Positions 63,896 through 64,000 of a stretch of DNA of 64,000 nucleotides are shown piece after piece; position 1 is the stretch's first letter, and each line of letters begins with the position of its first letter. The notes under the pieces are model-generated. The model saw only the letters and a program-made list of their open reading frames with translations, had not been told where the DNA came from and ran no database searches. Origin of the DNA: JBFXAF01 sp050184585 (GTDB lineage: Bacteria > Pseudomonadota > Alphaproteobacteria > Rhizobiales > Rhizobiaceae); contig JBFXAF010000003.1 in the NCBI GenBank assembly GCA_050184585.1, positions 489,869 through 553,868 of the forward strand, written 5' to 3'. A program made the position numbers and the translations under genes.

Positions 63896-64000
63896 GCATC
63901 CACAGTATTGCGGCGGCGAGTTGCAGGAAGCCGAGGAAGTGGACGGCGAGCCGGTCGAAGCGGGTCGCGATGCGTCTGAAATGCTTGAGCTTGTTGAAGC
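63891..64000 (-). mobile_element. IS5-family transposase, C-terminal end (cut by the window edge)
   Basis: Reading the minus strand from the right edge gives FNKLKHFRRIATRFDRLAVH then FLGFLQLAAAILWMR and a stop at 63891-63893. This matches the C-terminus of IS5-type (IS427-like) transposases. The rest of the element lies beyond the window, so completeness cannot be judged. Confidence 0.85.

Overview
The window looks like chromosomal DNA of a high-GC alphaproteobacterium in the Hyphomicrobiales (Rhizobiales), most likely a Mesorhizobium/Phyllobacteriaceae-type organism. The evidence is the gene content and order (a yejA-yejA-yejB-yejE-yejF peptide importer with two binding proteins, a coaBC-ubiB-ubiE block, MmcB, a CycM-like anchored cytochrome c, a DUF1127 protein) and abundant GC-rich palindromic intergenic repeats. 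The genus is an inference; no rRNA, tRNA or CRISPR array was seen.

Layout. 1-4.6 kb: TadD-like TPR lipoprotein, M17 aminopeptidase, MarR regulator, NlpC/P60 peptidase, 2-hydroxyacid dehydrogenase. 4.6-13 kb: yej oligopeptide ABC importer on the minus strand, with a PIN-type toxin-antitoxin pair embedded in the operon. 13-18.8 kb: cytochrome c, kdsB, pheA, Dabb protein, nudC, HIT protein, 1-Cys peroxiredoxin, acetyltransferase. 18.8-22.7 kb: coaBC (with a ribbon-helix-helix domain fused at its N-terminus), ubiB and ubiE. 22.8-31.4 kb: purine/pyrimidine salvage (add, upp, deoA, purine nucleoside phosphorylase, cdd) with a BMP-type nucleoside ABC importer, whose likely binding protein is about 4.4 kb away at 35.8-36.8 kb. 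Between them lie slyX, a DUF4394 protein, an ECF sigma factor with an anti-sigma factor and a truncated anti-sigma paralogue, and an MFS carrier. 37-41.7 kb: argB, L,D-transpeptidase, cueR, mmcB and several poorly characterised genes.

41.7-44.6 kb is visibly different: AT-richer DNA carries one promoter-led chain of six tightly packed genes. These are a winged-helix protein, four consecutive 67-83-residue helix-turn-helix proteins that resemble each other, and a 311-residue two-part protein with a possible nuclease-like C-terminal half. I recognise no described system here, and it is the best candidate for something new. From 44.7 kb the GC-rich chromosome resumes: Gly-rich membrane protein, lepA, a MarR-controlled emrAB-type efflux pair interrupted by a perfect 47-bp inverted repeat element, a TetR regulator divergent from a homocysteine S-methyltransferase family gene, small stress-type genes, cydA-DUF559-cydB, a cupin, an SMR-like protein, an XRE-SulP pair, an Ada-like alkyltransferase, ribokinase, amidase, and at the right edge the C-terminal end of an IS5-family transposase.
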